64,000 bases of DNA from contig JAJNNQ010000002.1 of assembly GCA_027886175.1 (NCBI GenBank), positions 10,350,001-10,414,000 of the forward strand, written 5' to 3'. The stretch comes from Phylloscopus collybita. Lineage: Eukaryota > Chordata > Aves > Passeriformes > Phylloscopidae. A program made the translations under genes and the position numbers. The notes below the pieces were generated by a model. The model saw only the letters and a list, made by a program, of their open reading frames with translations. It did no database searches and was not told the DNA's origin. Positions 12,501-23,800 of the stretch are shown piece by piece. Positions within the stretch are counted from its first letter, which is position 1, and the number at the start of each line of letters is the position of its first letter.

Positions 12501-13445
12501 TGTTATTACTAACCACCAGAGTTAAGCTAAAAAGTGAAGACCTAACCCTATTAAAGCACTAATTTGTTGTTTTATCAATCTGTTAAATAATCAACAGCTG
12601 AAATTAGGTTACTGTAAATTTTTTTCATCAGTTTAATTGCAGAAAAATAGTAATTGCCCTTAGACATGTAAGAAAGATGCTGAATTACTTCATTCTTTTT
12701 AGGGAAAGTATTTGCCAATACCGATGACTCAGTTTGTTTGCTGGGAATGCGGAGACGCAACCTTGTTTTCCAACCCGTGGCTGAGCTCAAGAGTGAAACA
12801 GACTTTGTGTACGTATGCACTGCCTGGTGGTAAACACCTCACCACAGCCTGCTTTGCACCACTTCAAACAAACACTTCCCAACGCCTTACTGCTTTTGCC
12901 TTAGGCCTGAATTCTGCCAGATCCACTTGGATTGTTTGCTTTTCTCTCTTGCCTTTGTGCTTTTACTTCATCCTCCTTACTTACACTTGAGAGTCTCATG
13001 GTGAAGCCTGGGACTCTGCTGTCCTGCTGAGTAACTCGTGTGTGATTGCCTTTGCCTTAATGCCTAGAATTACCTTACTTCTGTTTCAATTCAGTGGGGC
13101 AGCATTTTTGTGCCGAATTTGGTATTATGCTGAACATCTTCCAGTAACACCATTTCTTTGGGATTCTGTCCTTGATTCTCCTCATTTTGGGTCAGTGTTT
13201 TACATCCCCCCATGACAGTCAGTGCCTGATCCCACTTTTAAGGAAGGTGTTTGCCTTACCCCCCATGTATTTCACCTCCCTGTTTCCCCCCCAGACACAG
13301 GATTCCCAAGGAGCAGTGGTGGCTGAAGCTGCGACCGCTGATGAAGATCCTGGCCAAGTACAAGACCAGCTACGATGTGTCAGACTCAGGCCAGCTGGAA
13401 CACGTGGCCATGCTCCCAAAGGAAGCTGAGGCCGGAGCCATCTAA
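423..13445 (+). CDS. PFKP: PFKP, ATP-dependent 6-phosphofructokinase, platelet type (3' part of gene)
   Basis: The enzyme phosphorylates fructose-6-phosphate to fructose-1,6-bisphosphate in the cytosol as a tetramer. Vertebrate PFK is a duplicated bacterial-type enzyme whose C-terminal half has become regulatory. Only that C-terminal half is here: exons 423-575 (or 5675-5827), 9389-9553, 10551-10612, 11128-11239, 11972-12071, 12703-12808 and 13295-13445. Using one of the two alternative exons, they join in phase to 849 nt, 282 residues plus stop. Visible family motifs are [43 protein letters not shown] and [10 protein letters not shown]. Residues typical of the platelet isozyme ([15 protein letters not shown]) separate it from PFKM and PFKL. 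The final residues after QLEHV ([12 protein letters not shown]) differ from the short human tail as I recall it. The 5' exons lie upstream of the window. Confidence 0.96.
576..5674 (+). other. PFKP intron between the two alternative exons
   Basis: A 5.1 kb AT-rich intron with no coding potential beyond chance ORFs. It contains one CR1 3' fragment (about 1185-1365) and short T-rich and TA-rich tracts. A pyrimidine-rich stretch at about 5330-5480 lies upstream of exon copy B. I see no other exon-like segment with a PFK match. Confidence 0.7.
1185..1365 (+). mobile_element. CR1 LINE fragment (3' end)
   Basis: The stretch matches the well-known CR1 3' region: an 'agctgcccagggaggttgtg' motif, then 'ttggcagggggttggattac' and 'tctcttccaatcccagccattc'. 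It is a plus-orientation, 5'-truncated copy. The terminal octamer repeat is degraded. Confidence 0.85.
5675..5827 (+). CDS. PFKP: PFKP exon, copy B: alternative, probably mutually exclusive exon
   Basis: Encodes 51 residues beginning [12 protein letters not shown] and ending NAIVE. The acceptor is gcttcag, the donor gag|gtaaga, and phase is 0 at both ends. Length and phase are identical to copy A, and 30 of 51 residues match in an ungapped alignment. The reading frame is open and the SNNVPG, GADTALN and PATISNN motifs are intact (TISNN at 5756-5770). It is therefore under coding constraint and not a decayed duplicate. Substitutions such as [14 protein letters not shown] and GTDYSLG resemble PFKL. 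Including both copies would keep frame but repeat a core strand, so alternative use is the better reading. Confidence 0.88.
5828..9388 (+). other. PFKP intron 3' of exon copy B
   Basis: A 3.6 kb AT-rich intron. It holds a strong inverted repeat (7422-7488, listed separately) and a small imperfect direct repeat around 8943-8980. An A12 tract lies about 40 nt before the acceptor at 9386-9388. Nothing protein coding is recognised. Confidence 0.7.
7422..7488. repeat. Near-perfect inverted repeat / hairpin, 27-bp arms, 13-nt loop
   Basis: Arms 7422-7448 and 7462-7488 are reverse complements at 25 of 27 positions, with a T/T and an A/C mismatch, around a 13-nt loop. In PFKP pre-mRNA this would fold into a pre-miRNA-sized hairpin of 67 nt. 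The sequence matches no repeat family I recognise. Confidence 0.8.
9389..9553 (+). CDS. PFKP: PFKP exon encoding [15 protein letters not shown]...ELQ
   Basis: 55 residues, phase 0 at both ends, directly following either alternative exon. It carries the GTKRR arginine and the ETMGG motif, both of which contact the allosteric sugar phosphate. The first 35 codons use almost only G or C at the third position. The rest of the exon and its neighbours are AT-rich. Donor is cag|gtattc. Confidence 0.97.
9554..10550 (+). other. PFKP intron
   Basis: About 1 kb of AT-rich intron. I see no repeat, RNA gene or extra exon in it. Confidence 0.6.
10551..10612 (+). CDS. PFKP: PFKP exon encoding [21 protein letters not shown]
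   Basis: A 62-nt exon starting in phase 0 and ending two bases into the arginine codon of GLVLR. Acceptor is ttgtttctag and donor ag|gtaggt. The sequence matches the PFK family closely. Confidence 0.97.
10613..11127 (+). other. PFKP intron
   Basis: A 515-nt AT-rich intron with no recognisable element. Confidence 0.6.
11128..11239 (+). CDS. PFKP: PFKP exon encoding [17 protein letters not shown]...GHMQQ
   Basis: A 112-nt exon completing the split arginine and ending in phase 0. It encodes the [13 protein letters not shown] segment and the HMQQ motif (11228-11239). HMQQ is one of the fructose-2,6-bisphosphate contacts in vertebrate PFK. Donor is cag|gtaaat. Confidence 0.97.
11240..11971 (+). 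other. PFKP intron
   Basis: A 732-nt intron with no recognisable exon or repeat. Confidence 0.6.
11972..12071 (+). CDS. PFKP: PFKP exon encoding [20 protein letters not shown]...
   Basis: A 100-nt exon, phase 0 start, ending one base into a glycine codon. It contains the conserved [10 protein letters not shown] motif. The donor aag|gtgcag is weaker than most in this gene. Confidence 0.96.
12072..12702 (+). other. PFKP intron
   Basis: A 631-nt intron. The open frames in it are chance ORFs without PFK similarity. Confidence 0.6.
12703..12808 (+). CDS. PFKP: PFKP exon encoding [20 protein letters not shown]...
   Basis: A 106-nt exon that completes a glycine codon and stops two bases into a valine codon. 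[13 protein letters not shown] matches the platelet isozyme. Donor is ttt gt|gtacgt. Confidence 0.96.
12809..13294 (+). other. Last PFKP intron
   Basis: A 486-nt intron with a C-rich polypyrimidine tract (tgtttcccccccag) before the last exon. Nothing else is recognised. Confidence 0.6.
13295..13445 (+). CDS. PFKP: PFKP terminal coding exon and stop
   Basis: Encodes [20 protein letters not shown], then the platelet-type SDSGQLEHV end, then [12 protein letters not shown] before a TAA stop at 13443-13445. The catalytic-core part is nearly invariant. The twelve residues after LEHV differ from the short human ending I know. Confidence 0.97.
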
Positions 13446-13830
13446 ACACACCACATTTAGATTGTTGTCATAGATGCACATTGTGAGTAACAATGCTTTA
13501 GAATCGTTAAAGCTTTGTTTTGTAACATTTAAATTATTGTTCCAGCACTTTATGTGAAACAAGACGTTCAGCTGTCACACAGATTTTGTCCTGTTTGTGT
13601 GTTATGTTTGAAACAAACCCTTGCATCTAATGGAAAACACCAGTTACTGATACTGCCCTTTAACAAGCAAGTGCAACACCGTTCTATGCACTCCGTAAGT
13701 TACTCATTACTGCACTTTGTTTCAGAGTACTTACACCCCAAAAATAAGTTAGATGGCTAGTTCTTGTGTTGAGTTACAGGATGTGCTTAATGTTTCTGAA
13801 GTGAAATAAAATACTGTTGCAAACATCATC
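13446..13830 (+). other. PFKP 3' untranslated region
   Basis: A roughly 385-nt AT-rich segment between the stop and the first canonical polyadenylation signal. The cleavage point is inferred at 10-30 nt beyond that signal. Confidence 0.75.
13805..13810 (+). terminator. PFKP polyadenylation signal AATAAA
   Basis: Canonical AATAAA 360 nt downstream of the PFKP stop codon. It is followed within 40 nt by a GT/T-rich stretch (tctatgtgttcacttgcttt) suitable as a downstream element. Confidence 0.8.
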
Positions 13831-14792
13831 TATGTGTTCACTTGCTTTAAAATAACTGGGGGAACAGCATTTGAAGGATTCTCTATAGATTCCAGTGAAG
13901 GAAAAAGAAACACCCCCTTTCCTTTCCCAGCTCTGCAAGAAGTAGTCAGTCACACCAGGCCAAGTGTTTTCCATTGCTACTTCAGGATCAGGCTAGGACC
14001 TGGAATCCTTTCCACTTGTACAGGAATGGTAAAACTAGTTCTTGGGATTGGGAGTAGGGAGGAACAGCTTTAGCAGCTTGAGATTCATAAGGGTGTGACC
14101 TGGTCCTTGCTTCATGTTTCCTTTTTCTCAGCGCTTAAGCTTCTTAACAACCCCAATATTGATCAAAAAGTAATGAGGCTGACAGCCAAACTGGCAGAAG
14201 AAAACAGTTTATGTTAACTGGACCTTGACAACAAGGTCAATACTAGGTCACTGTCAAGCTAAACCGAACTTTATATAAAATAGACTCCCCTCATTGATTA
14301 GGGATTCGCCCACTGCATTGCTCTGCACACTCAGCTTGGTGGAATGTACTGTCACAGACTGCTCAGGCTGGAGGTGGCTTATGCAAAGGCACCTGGAATT
14401 ACCACACCACAGAATGAAATGTCAGTGTGAGAGACAGCTCTTTATATATCCAACAGCAGACACAGTTTCAAACAAAACATCATTTAAAACTAGAGTTTTA
14501 CATATACAAAAATATTTCCTTTCTATAGTACTCATGTGATTGGAGGACTGAGGCTTCAGTACAAGATTAAAGTCTGTCTTTTCCATGTAATTCTTGCTCT
14601 CAAATACTGTATGGTTAGAAAATGTTTCACATTGTTATTTCAAGGGGAGCTTCTAACTGGTTTGGTGAACACTGCTGAAAAACAGCAATGAGTATTTCAG
14701 TTGGACCATAGCACTGCTAAAAGTTACTAAAAAACCCCTAATGTTGTAGTCACACAGATTGGCTTGTCTTCTGTGGATGTTCAGCTGCAAAG
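13831..14792. other. Convergent 3' region between PFKP and PITRM1
   Basis: 962 nt containing the PITRM1 3' UTR on the minus strand. I found no minus-strand AATAAA. TATAAA variants occur near 14270 and 14440, so the PITRM1 poly(A) site cannot be placed. No other gene is visible. Confidence 0.55.
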
Positions 14793-14886
14793 TCATCGTT
14801 TGACCCATGAGGGATCTTTGGTGATATCTGCATTTTCTGGGCCAAGTATAGCTTGACCACGAGTGCTCTTCCCAACTGCAAGGTAC
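14793..14886 (-). CDS. PITRM1: PITRM1 exon 27 (last coding exon)
   Basis: Encodes residues 1000-1030, [20 protein letters not shown] then [10 protein letters not shown], and the TGA stop. It matches the conserved PreP C terminus; human ends SWIIQ, here SWVKR. Acceptor ttttttccaag. Confidence 0.96.
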
Positions 14887-17800
14887 CTTGGAAAAAACAA
14901 AACAAAACAAAACAAAAACCCAAAAAACAAACCATAAACAAGTGAGAAACTGCTACATTCAGTTAAGCACAGCTCTGCTGTAGAAGCTAAAAATGCTCTC
15001 ATCTCAGGAAGAGTGGAGTGTCCTTTTGCTACATACAATTTGTGTTTTGCCCAATCACAACAGTCTCTCTGGTACTTGGCTGTAGTGGAATTCTTACCTC
15101 TACAGTGGAATTCAGAAGTCAGACACAAAATGCTACGAGTAGAACCAGCTCATATAGTCTACTCATGCCTACTCATATAGTCTACCCAGACAGCTTCTGG
15201 GACTTTCAAAAGTAAATCAAACCCAATCTCCCACAAACTCAGGGTGCAGAAGGGAGTTACATCTGCTAAATATGTAACAAGCAGGATATAATTAACATAT
15301 CCTTTTCTAGGTTACCAAAGAAAATTGTGAAAGTAGTGTGAAAGGCAGAGGGAAGAAATCCAGTAACTTTAATATGACAACTGAGCACAGACTTACTTGT
15401 TTGATACATCAACCAGGTTATCACTGTTGACAGCAAAAAGTTGTTCTCTGTGCGACTGCTTCATTTCATCTGAAATCCCATATAAGAAATGACCCATTCC
15501 TAGGGAAAAGAAAACAAAACCACACACTGCTCTGGTGCACTGGAATCTGCCACAGCCACGTGCACGAATGAGAGCAAATACAAATTCCTACAATAGAAAC
15601 GTGTGCTGGAAATGAATAGACTACCATCAAACCATCATTCTGAGAGAATATCCAACTGAATCAAGCATCCTAAATTAAAACCAGGGTGAGGTAGTAACAG
15701 TCTTATATTTAGGAAAAAAAAATCTATTTTGGCAAATTATTTATTTTGTCAAAAATCTGAACAGAACAGTGGTCCAAGAAACTTGGACATAATTCATTCT
15801 GAAGTGTCAGTTCAAACAACTTTTGAAACAAATTGCATTTCATGAAGCTTCTACTTTTAGAAGTTTTTTTTTTTTTATTTCAAATCAATTGTGATGTATC
15901 TGCAACATGAAGGTTTGCTCACGTTTTTTGTACTTACAGAAATCTGCATACGAATGCTTAAATGTTTTGTTGGGAGTACCTGCCCACAGCGTTTCAATAC
16001 TAAATATTATCACTCCTTGAACAACCAGAGAACTCCAAAATAATCACAGAAAAGCTTTCTGTCAGGCAAACAACCATAGGGAAATTCAGGTGGCTGGGAG
16101 GATTTGAGTCAACGAGTCCAACCTCCTGCTAAGGCAGGGCTGACTTCCCAGCCAGGTAAGGTTCTCACATCCATCTGCAGGGCTCAGTGACTCAGAAGCA
16201 TGAAGGGACAGGCATTCCTTGCAGCACTTGCCAGGCCTCTGGAACAGAGCTCTCCTATTCAGTGCTCTGTTAAGATCTGTGTTCAAATGCCAAAGAATGT
16301 TTGTCATCCCTCGCTGACACCAACACCCAACATGCAGGCACTGAGCTCCTGTGCACCTCACACTGATTGCTTTTTAACTGCCCAGACCAAAACCAGATTC
16401 TGACAGGTGAAAGCTTAAGTTGAAGTGTTCTTGTTTAAAAATTTAGTGTTAATACAAGCACATTTTAAAATAACACTAATCTTAACCTTGTCATTCCTTT
16501 GTGTATAGGAAGGGAACGTATTTTAACTGGGCAAGTTTTGGCTTGAAATTCAGCTGAGAACAAGGGAGGGAGGGAAGTGAGGACAGCAAAGCTACATATA
16601 AACCAGTAAACTGGAAAGATTCTACCAATGCATCGTGAGTGCAGATCTGCAAAGAAGCTAACACCCTCCACCCCAGCAGACAGCTTTCTGTGCTCTAACT
16701 TCTTCAGAGAACATGCAAAAGGGCTAGCAATGTTCACAGTCAGTAAGCCTGCTTGAGTCAGGAAAGTGATCCCCCAGCTCTTTTTTAAGCAGAGAACTAG
16801 TATTTCTTTTCATTTGTCTGCTCTCCAAACCTAAAATGATTTCCTCAATCTACCTCCATCTAATGCAGAGGAGCAGTATGAACACAAAACTTCAGCAGAG
16901 CCTGAGTGGATGAGGTGTTTCTGAAAGGGAGCAACAGAAACCAATAGATTCATTGAAACTGCCATTATCCCTCATCTGCCAAACACACATTTTACCATCT
17001 GACACAGTTTAGCTAACTATTTTCTTCCCTTTAAACCTAAATTAAAAGGCAAATAAACACTGAGAGCCCTGGGAGGATGATGGAAATGTACCTTTGTCTG
17101 AAGGAGCTATTGGTGCATCCACAGCAGCAAACACTGCTAGCTTAGCTTCGTCAATATCTTGCTGTGTGAATTCTCCAGATTTGGCCCATTCAACTGCTTT
17201 TTCAAATGTTTTCAAAGTGGCTAAAGAATTTGGGTCTCTTAGAAGAAAAAGAAAACAAAAATTAATTACTTACAGTCTTACAGAATGAAAAACTGAAATT
17301 CTTTTATTCTCACTTCATTCGTAATTTACTATGCATCACACAAACATACATGGTGAAAACCAAAATTTTAACTGCTTTTTTTTTGTACAAAAAGAGGTTT
17401 TACGGTTTGGTTTTGTGTTTCTTTTTCAGAATAAAGTAGAGCTACACACGGAGCAGATTTAGAATTTTAGATACACAGGTACAGAAGTTCAGCTGCCTAG
17501 AAGTAGTTCTGAGACAGTGGAGAGAGAAGTGGTGTGGTAAGAGCAGGTCAGGTAAGCCAGTGCTGTTCAGTGGGCCCCGAAAGCACCACTGCCATTACTG
17601 CCCACACCAGGAATATTTATGATATGCCCTATCTTCTCTCAGCTGCTTTCCTTGCCACACCTGTTTTTACTCTCTGTAAAACAGGTGCCACAGGTTAACT
17701 ACAAGTTAAGGACTACTGCCAGGGCAGGTCCTACCTTGTTGAAGCTTCACAGAACGGCCAAGCTGCTCAAAGCTCAGTTAGGAACCCTGACCAAGCACTG

Positions 17801-20800
17801 TGCCAGGCTGCCTTTGGGCTAGGAAAACAACTCAAGCCTCCATCCACACAACATTTCTAGTGGGGATTACAATTGTAATACCTCTAGTGCAAGCTGGTAA
17901 GCCAAATACAAGGTAACTGTTCTGGACTGGCAAAAGAGAGGAATAGAAAAGAAGGAGCAAGCAGTTCTAGCTCATCACCAGCAATACTTTCTGCTGAATC
18001 TCTCATGATTTCAGCCAGTTGCTTTAAGGAACCTATGTATTCTCAAACTCAGGACCCTAGGGACCATTCTACTACATGGTCTCAAATTTAGAGTAGTCTT
18101 GCATTTCCTTTTTTAGGGCCTCCTTAACTCAGAAACAAACAAGTGAAAGCCAGTTATACATAAATCTGATACTGAGACAGTAAACACCAAAGTAGACAGG
18201 TGCAGCAGTGGTTGCTACCAGCAAAGATAAATTAAGCTTTCCCAAAGACACAAACAAGGGAAAGCAAGGATGGTTTTATTAGGCAATCTAACTTCATCAG
18301 CAATGAATCACTCACTTAATTTCATCCCTTTTATTTCACTTCTCCTTGAAAGACTGCTACAATGAAGTCAAGAATCAGACACAGCCAAATGCAGTCAGTG
18401 TCCCCTCAGCCATCAAGAGGAAAGAAAAGCACTGTTACCTGTAGGAGTAGAATGAGAATATGCCATTGGGACTAAGTTTAGCACCTCCACCATAAGCCCC
18501 TCCTTTCTCTCTGATTTCTGTGTGTAGGAATTTAGCTGTCATCAACCGTGCGAGAATTCGAAGGCTGAAATGAGAGAAACAGAAGCAGCAAAGATGTGAA
18601 GTGAACTGGGCAACAGGAATAGGCTCAACTGCCTCTAAGGCTCACCCAGATCCCCACTGGCACTGCTTCTTGTCATGACAGTTACAACAGCAATACTCAG
18701 TATTTAATAACAGCTGAATAATGTCACATCACTGTAAGAGGGGCATTGAGCTTTGTTACGTGCAATAGGTCTGTTAACTCAGGACACATCCAAGTAGGAA
18801 GGGCTGTTTATTCCAAGGCAGGGGATGGCAGCCCCTCATAACTTAATCTCAGCATTTACAGGGCTGCTCTGGGCCCAGCCATGCAACAGTTGCTTCATAA
18901 AGACTTTGTGACAAATGCACTGCAAGTCATTTTCTATCAACACTCCATTTTCTGCAGTCAGCCCAACCCTTTCCATTTTGTTTTGTGCTTTGCAGTGCAC
19001 AGAGAAGCTCCCTGATGTTCTGCCTCCCACCTGGCATAGTCTGCAGCTGTGTAGGGAACTGTTCGAATGCATTCCCCAATATAGTTCACTGGGAAGGGAA
19101 GTACAAAATGGGTCTTCATCTGGCATGGCTTGAAAGTAGGATCCTAGGAGATGAACACATTATTGTCACAGTTAGCAGCAGAGACAATTTATCCATCTGA
19201 GAACTCTCACTTTTTTGAGAGCTAGGAAATTCTGCTAAACGTACAGACACACAAATGCTGAAGCTGCCACTTATCCTACCCTGCAAGCAGACATTTTGCT
19301 TGTGCCCAAATCAGCAATCCAGTACAAAGAACTGCCTTGGAAAACTAAAGGAGAGGGACACCATACATCAGTTACCCATCCTTGCACTCCAGCTTCTCAG
19401 TTCTGCAGATTTTGAATCACTACCAAGGAGTTTGGATTTAGCTATGGATTTACTTTGATTGAAACATGTTTGTAACTCTCCACTCAGGTCACCCACATAC
19501 ATGTCACCACATCGTGTCCCAATCCATCCATTCTAGACACTGAAAAAGTCAGAAACTGTGTAGCCACAGAAAAGTTAACTATTTATGACTGCAGCTGAAG
19601 TATAAATTCCTGCTCAACCATCCCCTGCAATAGACTCAATTCTTCCTTACAACCCCACTTCCAAACTTTCAGTCCTCTTCATGTCTCTGGGTCTCTGCAG
19701 AGCTCGCTCCTTTGCCTCTTTCACACACACATCTGCTTGTGTGCTCACTTAACCACGAGCAGATCCTTATTCACCTCCAGTGCTGCTGTGTCACAACTCC
19801 TCATCCTTTCTTAAATTCAGAAACCCCATTCCCAGACCCTCACACAACTCTGGCTGGGCAAAGCAGAGCAGTGTATTTACAGCACTGATCAGCACTGGGC
19901 TGAGCTCTCCCTGCCCCTCTCTTCTAAAAGGAGAGTTCAGGGTATGCTTTTCATTCCCGTAGCCAAATACAGACCTTCATTTTCACTTAATTTTCACTAA
20001 TTCTCTTCTGTAAGGTGTCATTCACATTCACAATCATTTAGGCAGGAGACCAAGGAAAGGAAGGGACTAACTGGAAGTGATTAAGTTTGAGGTTAGTTGT
20101 GGAACTGAAGGGTATGAGTTATGTTTCAGTGCTGTGCTTCTGTAACAGCTTAAGATGACCATTACCATCAGTAACAGCCCTGTAATACCAATATCCACCA
20201 CCAATAATGTACTTACATTAACTAATTTCCTTGTGATCTGCAGACCAGTACCCATTTCACTTCCCACAGGTTTCACTTCTGAACATTTCTACAAGAGAGC
20301 CAGTCCTCATATTAAAGGATGATATAATAATTTAGACCAAGACTATTACAAATGTAACCCCTTCCACTCAAACCTCTTCAAGGTAATCATCAAACCATGC
20401 CTTCACAAACATAAGCAAGGTACTCAATTGCTTCTTTGTATGTCCTAAACAAATGCCAAATTAATTTTCTTCCAAGAGTAATCTGGCACTGAGAGACACC
20501 AAGACCCAGATTAAATGAGGCCCATAAAGTTACAAACTATCATTTCACCCATGGGTAAGTGGGAGCTTATTCCAGTTTCATCAGAAATTAAGACAGATCT
20601 GCATAGTGACAGAGCAGATCCTTTGTCAACTCCACTGAATCAAGCATATTTTGTGCCAAATGTCCTGAACACCCTGATAACAAAACAAACTCATATGCGA
20701 CGGAGGAACTGCACATCATGCCCTATTTGCTTTTGGCCAACATTTCAAGTAAAGCTCAGCTAGAAAGGAATTAAAGTTTTATGCAACAAGGAAAGGAAGA

Positions 20801-23800
20801 AATTCTTTCTCCACATCCCACCCCACGTTACTGCTTAGTAATACCAGGGTGAGGCTTAACAGCTGATCTACTGCATTTCTATTGTCCAGTGTGTTGCAGT
20901 GAAGGCACTCCATGGCAAGACACAGAACAACTGACCACAGAGATGTCTGGCAGATTTCCTCAGACATCTTTATGTGGACACAATAGCTGAGTTCAAATTG
21001 TTCCTGATTGCACAATGGTAGTGACATGATCAAGTCAACTGTATTTGATGCCCTAATGACAAATGACAATTTCTCACCTCAATCACATGTGGACGAACAG
21101 GTTTTCTCTCTTTTTTACTTCTGGCTATACCCTTTAGAAAGTTTTCTACTTCTTTAGATGCTTCTGGTATCTGCTGAGGTGCTGCATTCACAGAACATCT
21201 GTCAAAAATACATATCAAATTTTTAAATATGGTTTTGTGTTTTCAGAGAGTCTTCTATAACCTGTACCACTTTGTCTTTCTAAATATTTTGTATTAAATC
21301 ATCCAAATGTTAGGTCAGTGATCTCAGGTATTCATTAACAGAGAGAAAGAAAAAATACTCAATCTAGCATCTGATGTGGAAAAAATAAAAAACATTACAG
21401 TCCAATTGCTGTTTTTCTGCTTGACCTAGAACACTTTCAGACCAGAAGTTGAGCAGTAGCTGTCAAACCACTTCTGTGCACAAGACAGGACTATCTCAGT
21501 TTTGCAAATAAAAGTGTCTGAAGGAAAATAATGCCCTCTGTATTCTCTCTTTACAGGCAACCCTAACATGGTTTTGAACACTACAGATGTTTACATAATA
21601 TCATTTCGTGCTTTAAAAAACAAAACTTTGCAATTTATGTCACTTCAAGCAGACCCATTTTTTGGAACTAATGCATCTGACATTAAACACCTTAACGTGC
21701 ACTTTTTACTTTTTCCAATATATGCATAAAGCAAGTTTCAGAATGTCACTGCTTTCCTTTTTGGAGCTAAACAAAAATCCAAATCAAACTACATTTGAAT
21801 GTTACAACACAATGTAACAGTAATTGTCTAATGGGCACCTTGAAGGGAAAAAAAAAGTATTTTTGACTATTTCTGTAAAATCACACAGGTCAATTACATG
21901 CTTTGGGTACAACTGTTGCCTATTCAATTTGCTGTAAGTTTCTCATACCATTTAAAAACTGAACAAAATGAGCTACCATAGCTACCGCTCTGTAAGCGAG
22001 GGGAATTTAAATTAACATTTCTGTTGTTTTTCCAAGGACATCCCATTTCATAAAACCCCAGTACACCATGAGGTGGACTGAGAAAAGCATATTCACAGGC
22101 CATGAACTCTCTTTAACCAGAATGCCCCTTTTCCCCTTTTCTCTTTAGCTCACCTGATGTTGTCACTGTTCAATAAATACTTCTTAATGCGTGGCAGTTT
22201 GCGCAGTATTGGTTTAATATCAGACATTTCTGCTATTCTCTTCATCAGCTTCACCTGTGCAGGAAGGGGCAGCACACAGATTAAATCAACAGGAAGAACT
22301 AACAAAAACCAGCCTGTCAAGGATTTGGGCCTTGCTGAAGGGCATTATTAACTTCTCACCTGATCCATCCCACTGAACATTTCCTGCAGCTCTCCAGAAG
22401 GTGTAAGGTTTTTGCTGGCTCTGATAGAGGCATATAAATGCCCACAATCTGGAATGCCATTTGACAGCTCCTGGGCAGTCTTCTTAACCAGCACTCTGAA
22501 ATGTTCTTCCTCCTCAAATCTTGGGCTGAAAAAGAATACAAGCAGGTCTCATGCAAAAGGACACCGATGAAATTTATTTTACTGAATCATTCACTATCCC
22601 AAGTTCAACAAAGTGCTTTTAAACTGTTGGTTGTCCATTTAATCCACTATACAGTCATGCTTTGGATGCAATACGTAAGTTTAGAAAGACATTAGAGATA
22701 GAATTATGGAAATAAATTCCGAAGTAGGATCTCTAAGGAAGAGGGGAATGGTTGGGGGAAGAGTGAAAAAGAGAACCCCAAACACATGCAAACCCACAAA
22801 CAAAGCCCAATGTACTGTACTTGTTAAATATTTCACTCCATAAATTCATCATGTCTGGCAGATTTCTATCCAAGCACAGAGATGAAAAGAGCACACCCTG
22901 AAGGAAAAAAATAAACAAAACACAAAAAATCCCTTCACACAAGACAACCACAGCAAGAGTCCAAGAAATGCACAGTAACTTTTCATGGAAGTGATGCAAT
23001 GATGCCAAGCTACTGCTATGCATCAAAAAATCACTCTAATGCAGGCTGTGCTACTGAAACCAGAGCAGACATGAAATGTGTTTGCTCTTCTTGCAAAGCA
23101 AGCCTGGCAATTCCTCAATTTCTTCTTCTCAACAGCACGCAGCAGTTCAACACAAAATTTCACATTTTTTCCCATAAAGTACATGCTCTGTTCTGGGGTG
23201 CACCTTTCTCCAAGGGAATTCCCTTAATTTAACTCCAGGATCCATAGGGAACAGACCCCCAGCAAGTTTGCAAAAATCTCAAGAAATACTGCCAGAACTG
23301 TTATGCCCAACACACAGATCTAATGCTGTTGCCCACAGTGACATCACACATTAACAGCAATCTCTGTGTGTAACACCACACCACTCTGTCCCCTACCCTC
23401 TGCTTCTTTGGAGCATTCAAACATATTGTGACAGATGCTAATAAAGCACTGCCTGAGAAAGATGGCTCAGATCAAGCACTCCTCTAACACAAAACACTAA
23501 GTTACTGTAATTATCTAGTTTATATCTTACACAAGAGGCAGCAGTCTTTTCCTACACAAAGTTTTCAAGCACATTAGCTTGACCCTCTCCCTGATTGACC
23601 CTTAACTATAGAACTGCTGCTGCAAATGTAAAATCTGCAAGGTTACGATTAATTTACCTGTTCATAGACATCCAGGTGTGAATCATCTGGAATGATATGT
23701 GGGCTGACAGACATACCACCTGTTTTTAGTTCTATTTTCTGGGCTTGTTCCCTGTAATCAAGGGCTCCACATCCCATCCTGTAAAACACAAGAGAGATTT

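Noticed and set aside
20217..20278. Exon 22 starting at the nearer AG
   Set aside because: It breaks phase with exon 21 and gives an immediate TGA. The acceptor 10 nt upstream in the gene keeps the frame.
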